Shown here: in pieces, positions 7,365-13,408 of the stretch
How positions within the stretch are numbered: the first letter of the stretch is position 1
How the letters are laid out: the number at the start of each line of letters is the position of its first letter
Origin: Pseudomonadota bacterium
Lineage (GTDB): Bacteria > Pseudomonadota > Alphaproteobacteria > Rhizobiales > Afifellaceae
Reading direction: 5' to 3'
DNA: 13,408 bases
NCBI GenBank assembly: GCA_023417735.1
Contig: JAEZEK010000161.1
Span: forward strand, 1 to 13,408
The notes under the pieces: model-generated
The model's input: only the letters and a program-made list of their open reading frames with translations
Databases searched by the model: none
What the model was told of the DNA's origin: nothing
Translations under genes and position numbers: made by a program

Positions 7365-7811
7365 ATGGTGCGCTCCATGTCGAGAGCGCTGGCCTTGATC
7401 CTCGTCCTCGCGCTGGGCGCAACTGCCGCCAGCGCGCAGGCTCCCCGCTACAAACCCCCCGACGCGCCTGACCAGGCGCCGGGGGCGACGCCTCAGACGG
7501 AGCCGCCGCCGCCGGTCTACGATTCGCAGCTGCAGCGGCTCTCGGAGATCCTCGGCGCGCTCCATTTCCTCCGTGCCCTTTGCGGCGATGGCGATTCGGC
7601 GCAATGGCAGGAGGAGATGCAGGCGCTCCTCGACGCCGAGAAGCCGACGCCGATGCGGCGCGCGCAGCTGGTAGCCCGCTTCAACTACGGTTTCGAGACC
7701 TACAACGCCGTCTACCGGAGTTGCACGCCGTCCGCCCAGCGCGCGATCGCGCTCTACCTCACCGAGGGCGAGCGCCTGTCCGACGAGATCAGGCGCCGCT
7801 TCGGCCAATAG
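7365..7811 (+). CDS. TIGR02301-type secreted protein of unknown function
   Basis: 148 residues from ATG 7365 (ATG 7377 is equally possible and gives the same mature protein). The signal peptide is clear: a short basic start, a hydrophobic core (ALALILVLALG) and a cleavage site ASA|QA after residue 24. A short Pro-rich linker (27-50) precedes an alpha-helical domain. Two well-separated cysteines, C73 (ALCGDGDS) and C120 (YRSCTPS), match the description of TIGR02301, an uncharacterised alphaproteobacterial family thought to form a disulfide. The segment ARFNYGFETYNAVYRSC looks strongly conserved. It is expected to be periplasmic. It follows the Nudix/PRC unit by 93 bases on the same strand, so it may be co-transcribed. 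The function is unknown. Confidence 0.85.
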   Translation: MVRSMSRALALILVLALGATAASAQAPRYKPPDAPDQAPGATPQTEPPPPVYDSQLQRLSEILGALHFLRALCGDGDSAQWQEEMQALLDAEKPTPMRRAQLVARFNYGFETYNAVYRSCTPSAQRAIALYLTEGERLSDEIRRRFGQ

Positions 7812-7816
7812 CGCCG

Positions 7817-7831
7817 TTAACGATTTCTTAC
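7817..7831 (+). promoter_or_regulatory. CtrA-like box (TTAA-N7-TTAC)
   Basis: TTAA at 7817-7820 and TTAC at 7828-7831 are separated by exactly 7 bases, matching 7 of 8 positions of the CtrA consensus TTAA-N7-TTAA, including the C after the first half (TTAAC). It sits in an 81-base gap 62 bases before the next gene, a plausible distance for CtrA overlapping a -35 region. It is AT-rich in a GC-rich context. Confidence 0.35.
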
Positions 7832-7892
7832 CCTTCCTCGCGCGCCTGGCGGCCGGCGTGCTATGCGGATTCCTGCCGGACAGGGGGGAATC

Positions 7893-8150
7893 GTGCAGCA
7901 TTCGATCGAAGCGGACGAGATGGACGACATCGCCGAGCAGAAGCGGGAAGCGCTTCGGCTCGTGTTCGAAACCTGGCGCGAAGCGTCGGGTGCCGGCGTC
8001 GAGCCCGAAGTGCTCGCCCATGTCTCGCTCTTCACCGCCCTCCGCAATCTCGTGGAGATCTATGGCGAGGATGCCACTGCCGCCTTCGCCGGCCGCCTCT
8101 CGGAACGCATCCTCGACGGCGAGTTCACCGCTCCAGTCCTCCTAAATTGA
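7893..8150 (+). CDS. Small acidic helical protein, unrecognised
   Basis: 85 residues from GTG 7893, chosen because AGGGGGG at 7882-7888 gives a good ribosome site 4 bases upstream; an in-frame ATG at 7863 would add ten residues but has no such site. No signal peptide, cysteine or membrane segment. The sequence reads as amphipathic helices: an acidic N-terminus (SIEADEMDDIAEQKREALRL), then VFETWREA, LAHVSLFTALRNLVEIYG and AFAGRLSERILDGEF. I do not recognise a family. The composition and the strong hydrophobic heptad-like spacing suggest a real folded protein, probably cytoplasmic. Its stop overlaps the stop of the convergent LysE gene by 9 bases. A CtrA-like box lies in its upstream gap. Confidence 0.7.
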   Translation: MQHSIEADEMDDIAEQKREALRLVFETWREASGAGVEPEVLAHVSLFTALRNLVEIYGEDATAAFAGRLSERILDGEFTAPVLLN

Positions 8151-8780
8151 GAGACGCAGCCCGAGCTGGGCGAGGATGAGCACGGCGAAGCCGATCAGCA
8201 CGTAGCCCGCCCATCGGCTCAGGCGGTTGAGCCAGTCCTCGGCGAGCCTGTGCCTGTGGGTGACGATCGTCCCCGCGACCAGCGTCCACCAGGCGGCGCA
8301 GCCGAGGGCCACGCCGAGGATGAGGGCGAGCGCGCCGATGAGGTCGCCTTCCTCCGGCGCGTAGTGTCCAAGGGACGAGAACAGCACGGCCGAACCGAGC
8401 AGGGCGCCCGGATTCGTGATCGTCAGCATGAACGCGCCGGCGAAGGCGCCGAAACCCTGCCGCTTGCTGACGGTCCCCGGGACGCGAAGCCGCCGCGCGC
8501 GGCGCGCCATGCGCCAGCCGATGAAGACCAGCACGGCGGACCCGATCAGCTGCAGCATGACCGAATGCTGCTGGATCTCGTCCGAGATCGCGGTCACGCC
8601 GAACGCGGCGATCGCGGCGAAGATGGTGTCGGCGAGCGCGCCGCCCGAGGCGGTCACGAGGGCTGCCGCGAAGCCGTGATGCAGTGCGCGCTCTGCGGTG
8701 AGGATCGCAACGCTGCCGACGGGGATCGAGACGGCCAGCCCGATCAGCGCGCCCAGCAGTACGTGGATCAGGGGAGACAT
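8142..8780 (-). CDS. LysE family translocator (amino-acid/metabolite exporter)
   Basis: 212 residues from ATG 8780, the normal family size with about six transmembrane helices. The N-terminal signature is present: HVLLGALIGLAVSIPVGSVA (6-25), with S23 where most members have Pro (PGP), then AERALHHGFAAALVTASGGALAD. A loop rich in Arg (89-99) follows helix 3, and the conserved LTITNPGALLG (119-129) starts the second half. Family members export basic or neutral amino acids, homoserine lactones and related compounds across the inner membrane; the substrate here cannot be told. The frame is open to a GTG at 8867, but the extra 29 residues are polar and unlike the family. It is divergent from the secreted Pro-rich protein gene. 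Confidence 0.88.
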   Translation of the reverse strand: MSPLIHVLLGALIGLAVSIPVGSVAILTAERALHHGFAAALVTASGGALADTIFAAIAAFGVTAISDEIQQHSVMLQLIGSAVLVFIGWRMARRARRLRVPGTVSKRQGFGAFAGAFMLTITNPGALLGSAVLFSSLGHYAPEEGDLIGALALILGVALGCAAWWTLVAGTIVTHRHRLAEDWLNRLSRWAGYVLIGFAVLILAQLGLRLSI

Positions 8781-8888
8781 CCGGCGACCGTGCAGGGTGA
8801 CGTGTTGCTCATCCGCGCTTTCAGGATGCCGCCGCGATCGGTAACACTTTTCGGAAATGAAATGCACCAGCGTCCGCGGAGGTCACGC

Positions 8889-9929
8889 ATGAAATCGGCA
8901 CGACTGGTTCCCGCATTGGCCGTCGCCTCTCTCGCCCTCCAATGCATGCACGGTAGTGCAACGGCCGATCCGGGAGCCGAGCCGAATGCCGGCGCCGTCC
9001 GGTTCGCTCAGGCCGGAACGGGGCTTCCGTCGGCGCCCGCACCGGAGATCGCGCCGGGCGGAGTCGTGCCGCCGCCCGGCGAGCTTTCCCCGCAGGACCC
9101 GCCACCGGACGGGCTGCCGCCGGACGCCGGACCGCCGGAAGCGTCCCCGCCGGAGACCCGGCCCGGGCAGTCAGCACCCGACCTGGCGGAACCTGTCCCG
9201 GCCCCCGATGCAGCGCCCGCGACGCCGGACGCGCCGTCAGCTCCGGAGGACAGCGGCGAAGCGGGTCCCGAGGAAGGCGCCCCGGATGCCGCACCCGAGA
9301 TGGCGCCGGGGGAGGCGGTGCCTGCGCCGGACTCGTCACCTGCGCCGGGCGATGGCCCGGAGCCGCAATCCTCGCCGGACGCCGGCGGAACCTCCATCGA
9401 AGCGCCGCCTCAGGTCGACCAGCGCATCATCGTGCAGCCGGCGCCTCCGCCGGTGCCCGGCGCCCCGGAGATCCTCAGGTCACCCGATCAGATGACGGAG
9501 GCTGCGCGCAGGACGTGGAGCGACCTGATGGCGGCGGCCCGGTCGGGCGACCTGGAAAGGCTGCGGCCGCTCATCGAGCGCCAGCCCGAGCCGCCGAGCT
9601 TCGCCTTCGACGCGGAGCTCGAGGATCCGATCGAGTATCTCCAGAGCCTGTCGGGAGATCCCGAGGGCCGGGAGATCCTGGCGATCCTCCTCGAGATCCT
9701 GGAGGCGGGCTTCGTCCGGGTCGAGGAAGGCTCCGCCGGGGACATGTTCGTCTGGCCGTATTTCGCCCATTACCCGCTCGATGCGCTGACGCCCGAGCAG
9801 ATGGTCGAGATGTACACGATCCTCACCTCGGCCGATTACCAGGAGATGCGGTCCTACGGCGCCTACATCTTCTTCCGGGTGGGAATTTCGCCGGACGGCA
9901 GCTGGCGGTTCTTCGTCGCGGGCGACTGA
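8889..9929 (+). CDS. Secreted protein with long Pro/acidic linker and conserved-looking C-terminal domain
   Basis: 346 residues from ATG 8889, set by GGAGGT (8878-8883) 5 bases upstream. A signal peptide (MKSARLVPALAVASLALQ, cleavage near ATA|DP at about 26) is followed by a disordered region from about 35 to 195 made almost only of Pro, Ala, Gly, Asp, Glu and Ser. From about 198 to the end comes a folded domain: RTWSDLMAAARSGDLERLRP, DPIEYLQSLSGDPEG, LAILLEILEAGFVRV, MFVWPYFAHYPLDALTP, and the ending GAYIFFRVGISPDGSWRFFVAGD. The two cysteine-poor halves are quite unlike each other in composition. The C-terminal domain resembles unnamed proteins of rhizobia as I remember them. Probable location is the periplasm, with the linker spanning or reaching through the peptidoglycan (inference). 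Function unknown. Its stop is 4 bases from the convergent flippase stop. Confidence 0.85.
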   Translation: MKSARLVPALAVASLALQCMHGSATADPGAEPNAGAVRFAQAGTGLPSAPAPEIAPGGVVPPPGELSPQDPPPDGLPPDAGPPEASPPETRPGQSAPDLAEPVPAPDAAPATPDAPSAPEDSGEAGPEEGAPDAAPEMAPGEAVPAPDSSPAPGDGPEPQSSPDAGGTSIEAPPQVDQRIIVQPAPPPVPGAPEILRSPDQMTEAARRTWSDLMAAARSGDLERLRPLIERQPEPPSFAFDAELEDPIEYLQSLSGDPEGREILAILLEILEAGFVRVEEGSAGDMFVWPYFAHYPLDALTPEQMVEMYTILTSADYQEMRSYGAYIFFRVGISPDGSWRFFVAGD

Positions 9930-9933
9930 GGCC

Positions 9934-11355
9934 TCACTCCGCCGGCGTGGGGGCGTCCCGCGCCGGCAGAAGGCCCTTCAGCGCCTCCGTGGAGGGCCGG
10001 GCGGAGATGATCGTGGTGTCGATGCCGAGGCGGCTGCGCGCGGCGATGGCGAGCCAGAATGCCCTCAGGCAGAGCGCCGCGGAGGTCCCGAGCGCGGCGC
10101 CCGCGATCCCGAACGGGATGATGAGCGCGACGTTCAGCGCGATGTTGACGACGATCGTCGCGACATAGGTCCACGCCGCCCAGGCGGCGTGGCCGGTGAT
10201 GTTGAGCAGGTCCTCGGCCGGGCCGGCCGCGACCCGCACGATCAGGCCCACGCTGAGGATGAGGAGCGTCAGGTAGCCGGCGTCGTAGTCGCGGCCGAAC
10301 ATGCCGAGAAGGAGATGGCCGCCGGCGATGACGGCTGCGGCGACCACGACCGACAACGCGGTGGTCCAGAACGTGACCTCGTGCGTGATCCGCTTGAGGC
10401 GGTCGAAATTGCCGAGCGCGTGGTTTGCCGAGAAGAGCTGCGCCGTTCCGACCGACGCCGCATAGGGGATGAGCTGGATCACCTGGATGATGCGCGTCGC
10501 GGCGAAGTAGACGGCGAGCTCCTCCGGGCTGACGAAGAAGGAGAGCACGAGCACGTCCGCGAAGGCGAACAGCTGCGCCGTGCCGTACATGACCGAGAAG
10601 GGGATCGAGCCCCTGATCCATTCCGCGCGGCGATAGGTCCGGCCGCCCGCCTCGACCACCTTCGAGAGCCGGCGCGCGACACTCCACCATTGCGCCGCGA
10701 GCGAGATTGCGAGCGTCGCGGTGAGGCAGAGATAGGCCGTCGCCGCAGTCGCCTCGGCGCGGAGCGCGACCGCGGCCACCATCAGCACCAGCAGGAGCCC
10801 GTGCCGCATGATGTAGACGGGAACGAGCGCCGGCATCGTCCAGGAATAGGCACGCGCGACGCCTTCCAGGAAACCCTGCAGCGAGGCGAAGGGCAGGCCG
10901 ACGAGCATGAACAGCATCGGCAGCACGTAGGCATGCTCGATATAGGGGTCGGCGACCGTGATGGCGGCCGCCCCGAGCAAGCCGAAGCCGATCGCGGCCA
11001 CCAGCACGACCACCCAGCCGAGCCGCAGGAAGCCGCGCAGGTTCTCGAACTCGCCGCGTTCACGGAACTCGGGAATGAATCGGATCGGGGATTCGGCGAA
11101 GCCGAGGTTCGCGACCGTGCCGATCACCAGGAACCAAACCCAGGTGTAGGCGAACACGCCGTACTCGAACTGCCCCATCAGCCGCGCCAGCACGACCTGC
11201 GAGCCGTAGACGAGGACCGCATTGGCCATACGGATGAGGAAGGCGAGCGCGGTCGCCCGGCGGGCGAGCGCCGGCTCGTCCTCGGCGGTCATGGTGTGGC
11301 GGATCACGGCCAGGAGGCGCCGGCCGGTTTCCGCGTAGCCGCTGCTCTGATTCAA
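9934..11355 (-). CDS. Polysaccharide flippase, MATE/MOP superfamily (Wzx-like)
   Basis: 473 residues with 12 evident transmembrane helices in two six-helix halves. The first helix ends in SQVVLARLMGQFEYGVFAYTW, the pattern typical of Wzx/oligosaccharide flippases (quasi-conserved ARxxG...YG), and a polysaccharide-biosynthesis C-terminal region covers the last five helices. Such proteins move lipid-linked sugars, or related lipids, across the inner membrane. The listed start is TTG 11355; ATG 11292 (MTAEDEPALARR) is the main alternative and would drop 21 residues, and neither has a strong ribosome site. No glycosyltransferase or polymerase gene is nearby, so the cargo is unknown. It lies 85 bases downstream of the dihydroorotase gene on the same strand and could be transcribed with it. 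Confidence 0.87.
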   Translation of the reverse strand: MNQSSGYAETGRRLLAVIRHTMTAEDEPALARRATALAFLIRMANAVLVYGSQVVLARLMGQFEYGVFAYTWVWFLVIGTVANLGFAESPIRFIPEFRERGEFENLRGFLRLGWVVVLVAAIGFGLLGAAAITVADPYIEHAYVLPMLFMLVGLPFASLQGFLEGVARAYSWTMPALVPVYIMRHGLLLVLMVAAVALRAEATAATAYLCLTATLAISLAAQWWSVARRLSKVVEAGGRTYRRAEWIRGSIPFSVMYGTAQLFAFADVLVLSFFVSPEELAVYFAATRIIQVIQLIPYAASVGTAQLFSANHALGNFDRLKRITHEVTFWTTALSVVVAAAVIAGGHLLLGMFGRDYDAGYLTLLILSVGLIVRVAAGPAEDLLNITGHAAWAAWTYVATIVVNIALNVALIIPFGIAGAALGTSAALCLRAFWLAIAARSRLGIDTTIISARPSTEALKGLLPARDAPTPAE

Positions 11356-11440
11356 TCGCCGCCCCGGCGCTCAAGCGTCGTTTCGATCAGGCAACTTAGC
11401 AGGACGGGCTTAAGGAGCTGTAAGCTAACCGGCTGCTTGG

Positions 11441-12772
11441 TTACCGGCCGGCGCGCAGGCTCGCCTGGAACCGCACCGGCAGGCCGGTGCCCCGGGCAAC
11501 CAGTTCGCCTTCCCACATGACCCGCCGGCCCCGGACGATGGTTCCGACCGGCCAGCCCGTGACCGCCATGCCGTCGTAGGGCGTCCAGCCGCAGCGGGAT
11601 GCGATCCAGTCGTTCCCGATCGTGACGCGCCGGTTGAGGTCGACGACGGTGAAATCGGCATCGCAGCCGACCGCGATGCGGCCCTTTCCGGCGATGCCGA
11701 AGAGGCGTGCGGGCCCGGCGCTCGTCATGTCGACGAAGCGCTCGACGGAGAGCCGGCCCCGCGCCACGTGCTCGAGCATGACGGGAACGAGCGTCTGCAC
11801 CCCCGGCATCCCGGACGGCGATTGCGGATAGGGCTTCGCCTTCTCCTCGTGCGTGTGGGGCGCATGGTCGGAGCCGAGAATGTCCGCCGTGCCGTCGGCC
11901 ACCCCCGCCCAGACGCCCTCGCGGTGACGTGCAGCCCGGACCGGCGGGTTCATCTGCAGGTAGGTCCCGAGGCGGCCGTAATCGTCGGCCGAAAGCGTCA
12001 GGTGATGCGGCGTCACCTCGACGGACGCGAAATCCTTGCAGGCCGCCAGGTACTGCATCTCCTCCGCGGTCGAGACGTGGAGCACGTGGATGAGGGCGCC
12101 CTCCTCGCGGGCGATCGCCGTCAGCCGCTTGGTGCAGGAAAGCGCAGCCTCCTCGTCGCGCCAGACGGGATGGCTGGACGGGTCGCCCGGGACGCGCTCG
12201 CCGAGGCGCTCCTGCAGCCTGAATTCGTCTTCGGAATGGAAGGCGGCGCGCCGCCGGGTCTGGCGCAGGATCGCGCGCACGCCCTCGTCCTCGGCCACGA
12301 GGAGCTTGCCGGTGGACGAGCCCATGAAGACCTTGATGCCGGCCGAGCCGGGCAGGCGCTCCAGCTCCGGAATGTCGTGCACCGTGTCGACCGTGCCGCC
12401 GACCCAGAAGGCATGGTCGCAATGCATGCGGCCGCGCGCACGGGCGAGCTTGTCGGCGAGCGTCTCCGCCGTGACGGTCAGCGGGTCCGTGTTCGGCATT
12501 TCGAAGACTGCGGTGACCCCGCCCATGACGGCGGCGAGCGATCCCGTCTCCAGATCCTCCTTGTGCTCCGCCCCCGGCTCGCGGAAATGCACCTGCGTGT
12601 CGATCACCCCGGGAAGGACGTGCAGTCCGGTGCAGTCCAACACCTCGCCGCCCGAGGCGGGGAGGTTGCCGATCGCGACGATCCGCCCCCCGGTGACGCC
12701 GACGTCGCGGCGGCCGACGCCGTCCTGGTTGACGACGGTGCCGCCGCGGAGAATGAGATCGAAGGAAGCCAT
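11441..12772 (-). CDS. pyrC: Dihydroorotase / cyclic amidohydrolase (PyrC, multifunctional-type)
   Basis: Amidohydrolase that interconverts N-carbamoyl-L-aspartate and dihydroorotate in pyrimidine synthesis. 443 residues. The N-terminal beta-domain is followed by a TIM barrel with the binuclear metal site: DTQVHFREPG (58-67), IKVFMG with K147 as the probable carboxylated lysine, FHSEDE (H179), LHVSTAEE (H232) and GSDHAPH (D302). The usual HxH pair reads Q60-x-H62, so the first His is Gln; I recall the same DTQVHFREPG form in other proteobacterial proteins annotated as dihydroorotase. MNPPVR (274-279) is the substrate-binding stretch seen in dihydroorotases. The C-terminus returns to the beta-domain. 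Allantoinase or hydantoinase activity is an alternative, since these are close relatives. It is divergent from ygfZ across 84 bases. Confidence 0.87.
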   Translation of the reverse strand: MASFDLILRGGTVVNQDGVGRRDVGVTGGRIVAIGNLPASGGEVLDCTGLHVLPGVIDTQVHFREPGAEHKEDLETGSLAAVMGGVTAVFEMPNTDPLTVTAETLADKLARARGRMHCDHAFWVGGTVDTVHDIPELERLPGSAGIKVFMGSSTGKLLVAEDEGVRAILRQTRRRAAFHSEDEFRLQERLGERVPGDPSSHPVWRDEEAALSCTKRLTAIAREEGALIHVLHVSTAEEMQYLAACKDFASVEVTPHHLTLSADDYGRLGTYLQMNPPVRAARHREGVWAGVADGTADILGSDHAPHTHEEKAKPYPQSPSGMPGVQTLVPVMLEHVARGRLSVERFVDMTSAGPARLFGIAGKGRIAVGCDADFTVVDLNRRVTIGNDWIASRCGWTPYDGMAVTGWPVGTIVRGRRVMWEGELVARGTGLPVRFQASLRAGR

Positions 12773-12856
12773 CGTGCCGTCCAGGTCGAGTGTTTGCCGA
12801 GCCGCTCCGGTCCGCTAGCCTAGGACGACCCGCTTTGCCAGAAGAACCGGACCACC

Positions 12857-13408
12857 ATGCCGACAGCCTGCCTCCACGATCGCGCGGTGCTCCCGATCGC
12901 CGGGCCGGACGCCGCCACGCTCCTTCAGAACGTGCTGACCCTCGACATGGGCGCTGTCGACCGCAACGGCATCGGCTATGGGGCGCTTCTCACGCCCCAG
13001 GGAAAGATCCTGGCCGACTTCCTCCTGCACAAGGCGGCGGACGGCTACGCCTTCGACCTGCGCGCGGACGAAGCGGAGATGCTGGCGAAGCGCCTGAAGC
13101 TCTATCGCCTGAGGGCTCGCGCCGAGATCGGCGAGCCGAGCGGCGAGCGCTCGGTCTTCGTGGCCTGGGGCGGCTCGGAAGGCGGCCGGCGCCGCGATCC
13201 GCGGCTGCCTCGACTCGGCGCGCGCTGGATCGCAGCTCCGGAAGACGAGATGACGGATGCCGAGCAGGATGCCTGGCACGTCCACAGGATTGGGCTGACG
13301 GTGCCGGAAGGCGGGCTCGACTTCGCCTTCGGCGACGCCTTTCCGCACGATGCGGCGATGGATTCGCTGCTGGGGGTCGCCTTCGACAAGGGCTGCTATG
13401 TCGGCCAG
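12857..13408 (+). CDS. ygfZ: Folate-binding Fe-S cluster maintenance protein YgfZ, 3'-truncated by window edge
   Basis: 184 codons are open from ATG 12857 to the window end with no stop, so the gene continues outside. The N-terminal part has the GcvT-like folate-binding pattern: LPIAGPDAATLLQNVLTLDM (12-31), then GYGALLTPQGKILADFLLHK, and VAFDKGCYVGQ at the very end. KGCYxGQ is the signature of YgfZ/COG0354 and holds the functionally required cysteine (C181). The family (YgfZ in E. coli, Iba57/CAF17 in mitochondria) supports assembly or repair of [4Fe-4S] clusters with tetrahydrofolate, in the cytoplasm. About 100 C-terminal residues should be missing. The ribosome site is weak. In the same window SdhB, a cluster-rich enzyme subunit, is a conceivable client (inference only). 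Confidence 0.93.
   Translation, partial: MPTACLHDRAVLPIAGPDAATLLQNVLTLDMGAVDRNGIGYGALLTPQGKILADFLLHKAADGYAFDLRADEAEMLAKRLKLYRLRARAEIGEPSGERSVFVAWGGSEGGRRRDPRLPRLGARWIAAPEDEMTDAEQDAWHVHRIGLTVPEGGLDFAFGDAFPHDAAMDSLLGVAFDKGCYVGQ

Noticed and set aside
5499..8021. 840-codon open frame on the minus strand across four plus-strand genes
   Set aside because: The translation is Arg/Pro/Ala-rich without any domain. It is antisense to recognised genes (FAD dehydrogenase, Nudix/PRC, TIGR02301), and long antisense frames are expected from GC-rich third positions.
11426..11445. TAACC...GGTTA hairpin at the end of pyrC as a terminator
   Set aside because: The stem is only 5 bases, overlaps the stop codon and lacks a T-run.
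10189..11520. 443-codon plus-strand open frame opposite the flippase
   Set aside because: It is highly charged (Arg/Asp/Glu/His) low-complexity sequence, an artefact of reading a membrane protein gene in antisense.
11768..12823. 351-codon plus-strand open frame opposite pyrC
   Set aside because: It is antisense to a gene with a full set of amidohydrolase motifs and has no domain of its own.
1..13408. Mobile element, CRISPR array, tRNA/rRNA or defence system
   Set aside because: I found no direct-repeat array, transposase or integrase motif, or tRNA-like fold. All sizeable genes fit core or conserved hypothetical families.

Overview
The window looks like chromosomal core sequence from a high-GC alphaproteobacterium, most likely of the order Hyphomicrobiales (Rhizobiales). 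The main pointers are: a secreted protein matching the alphaproteobacterial TIGR02301 family, a FabI of the alphaproteobacterial type, a PRC-barrel protein of the kind common in rhizobia, a secreted proline-rich protein whose C-terminal domain resembles unnamed rhizobial proteins, and GC-driven open frames on both strands. Genes are tightly packed. No intergenic stretch exceeds about 255 bases, and I see no tRNA, rRNA, CRISPR array, transposase or integrase.

Layout. Positions 1-2343 (+) hold the 3' part of sdhA and all of sdhB (succinate dehydrogenase, TCA cycle and respiratory chain). Facing them is a small lipoprotein gene (2312-2839, -) whose 3' end overlaps sdhB. A 253-base divergent gap carries a perfect CTGC-N3-GCAG palindrome resembling PhaR operators, and then a VOC/glyoxalase-fold gene (3093-3485, +). 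A minus-strand pair follows: fabI (3968-4789), then a hotdog-fold thioesterase (3496-3966) one base downstream of it. Divergent from fabI runs a plus-strand series: a FAD-dependent D-2-hydroxyacid dehydrogenase (4915-6339), a Nudix hydrolase domain whose frame continues without a stop into a PRC-barrel gene (6396-7271, with an internal start at 6891), a TIGR02301 periplasmic protein (7365-7811), and a small unrecognised protein (7893-8150) preceded by a CtrA-like box.

From 8142 on: a LysE-type exporter (-), a secreted protein with a long proline/acidic linker and a conserved-looking C-terminal domain (8889-9929, +), a 12-TM polysaccharide flippase (9934-11355, -), a dihydroorotase of the subfamily with Gln in place of the first metal-binding His (11441-12772, -), and the 5' part of ygfZ (12857 to the window edge, +), recognised by its KGCYVGQ signature.

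Functionally this is a mosaic of housekeeping genes: energy metabolism, fatty-acid synthesis, pyrimidine synthesis, Fe-S cluster maintenance, nucleotide sanitation and envelope proteins. I do not see a defence island or a biosynthetic cluster. The least explained items are the stop-less Nudix/PRC-barrel junction, the proline-rich secreted protein, the two candidate regulatory palindromes/boxes and the Gln-substituted dihydroorotase.
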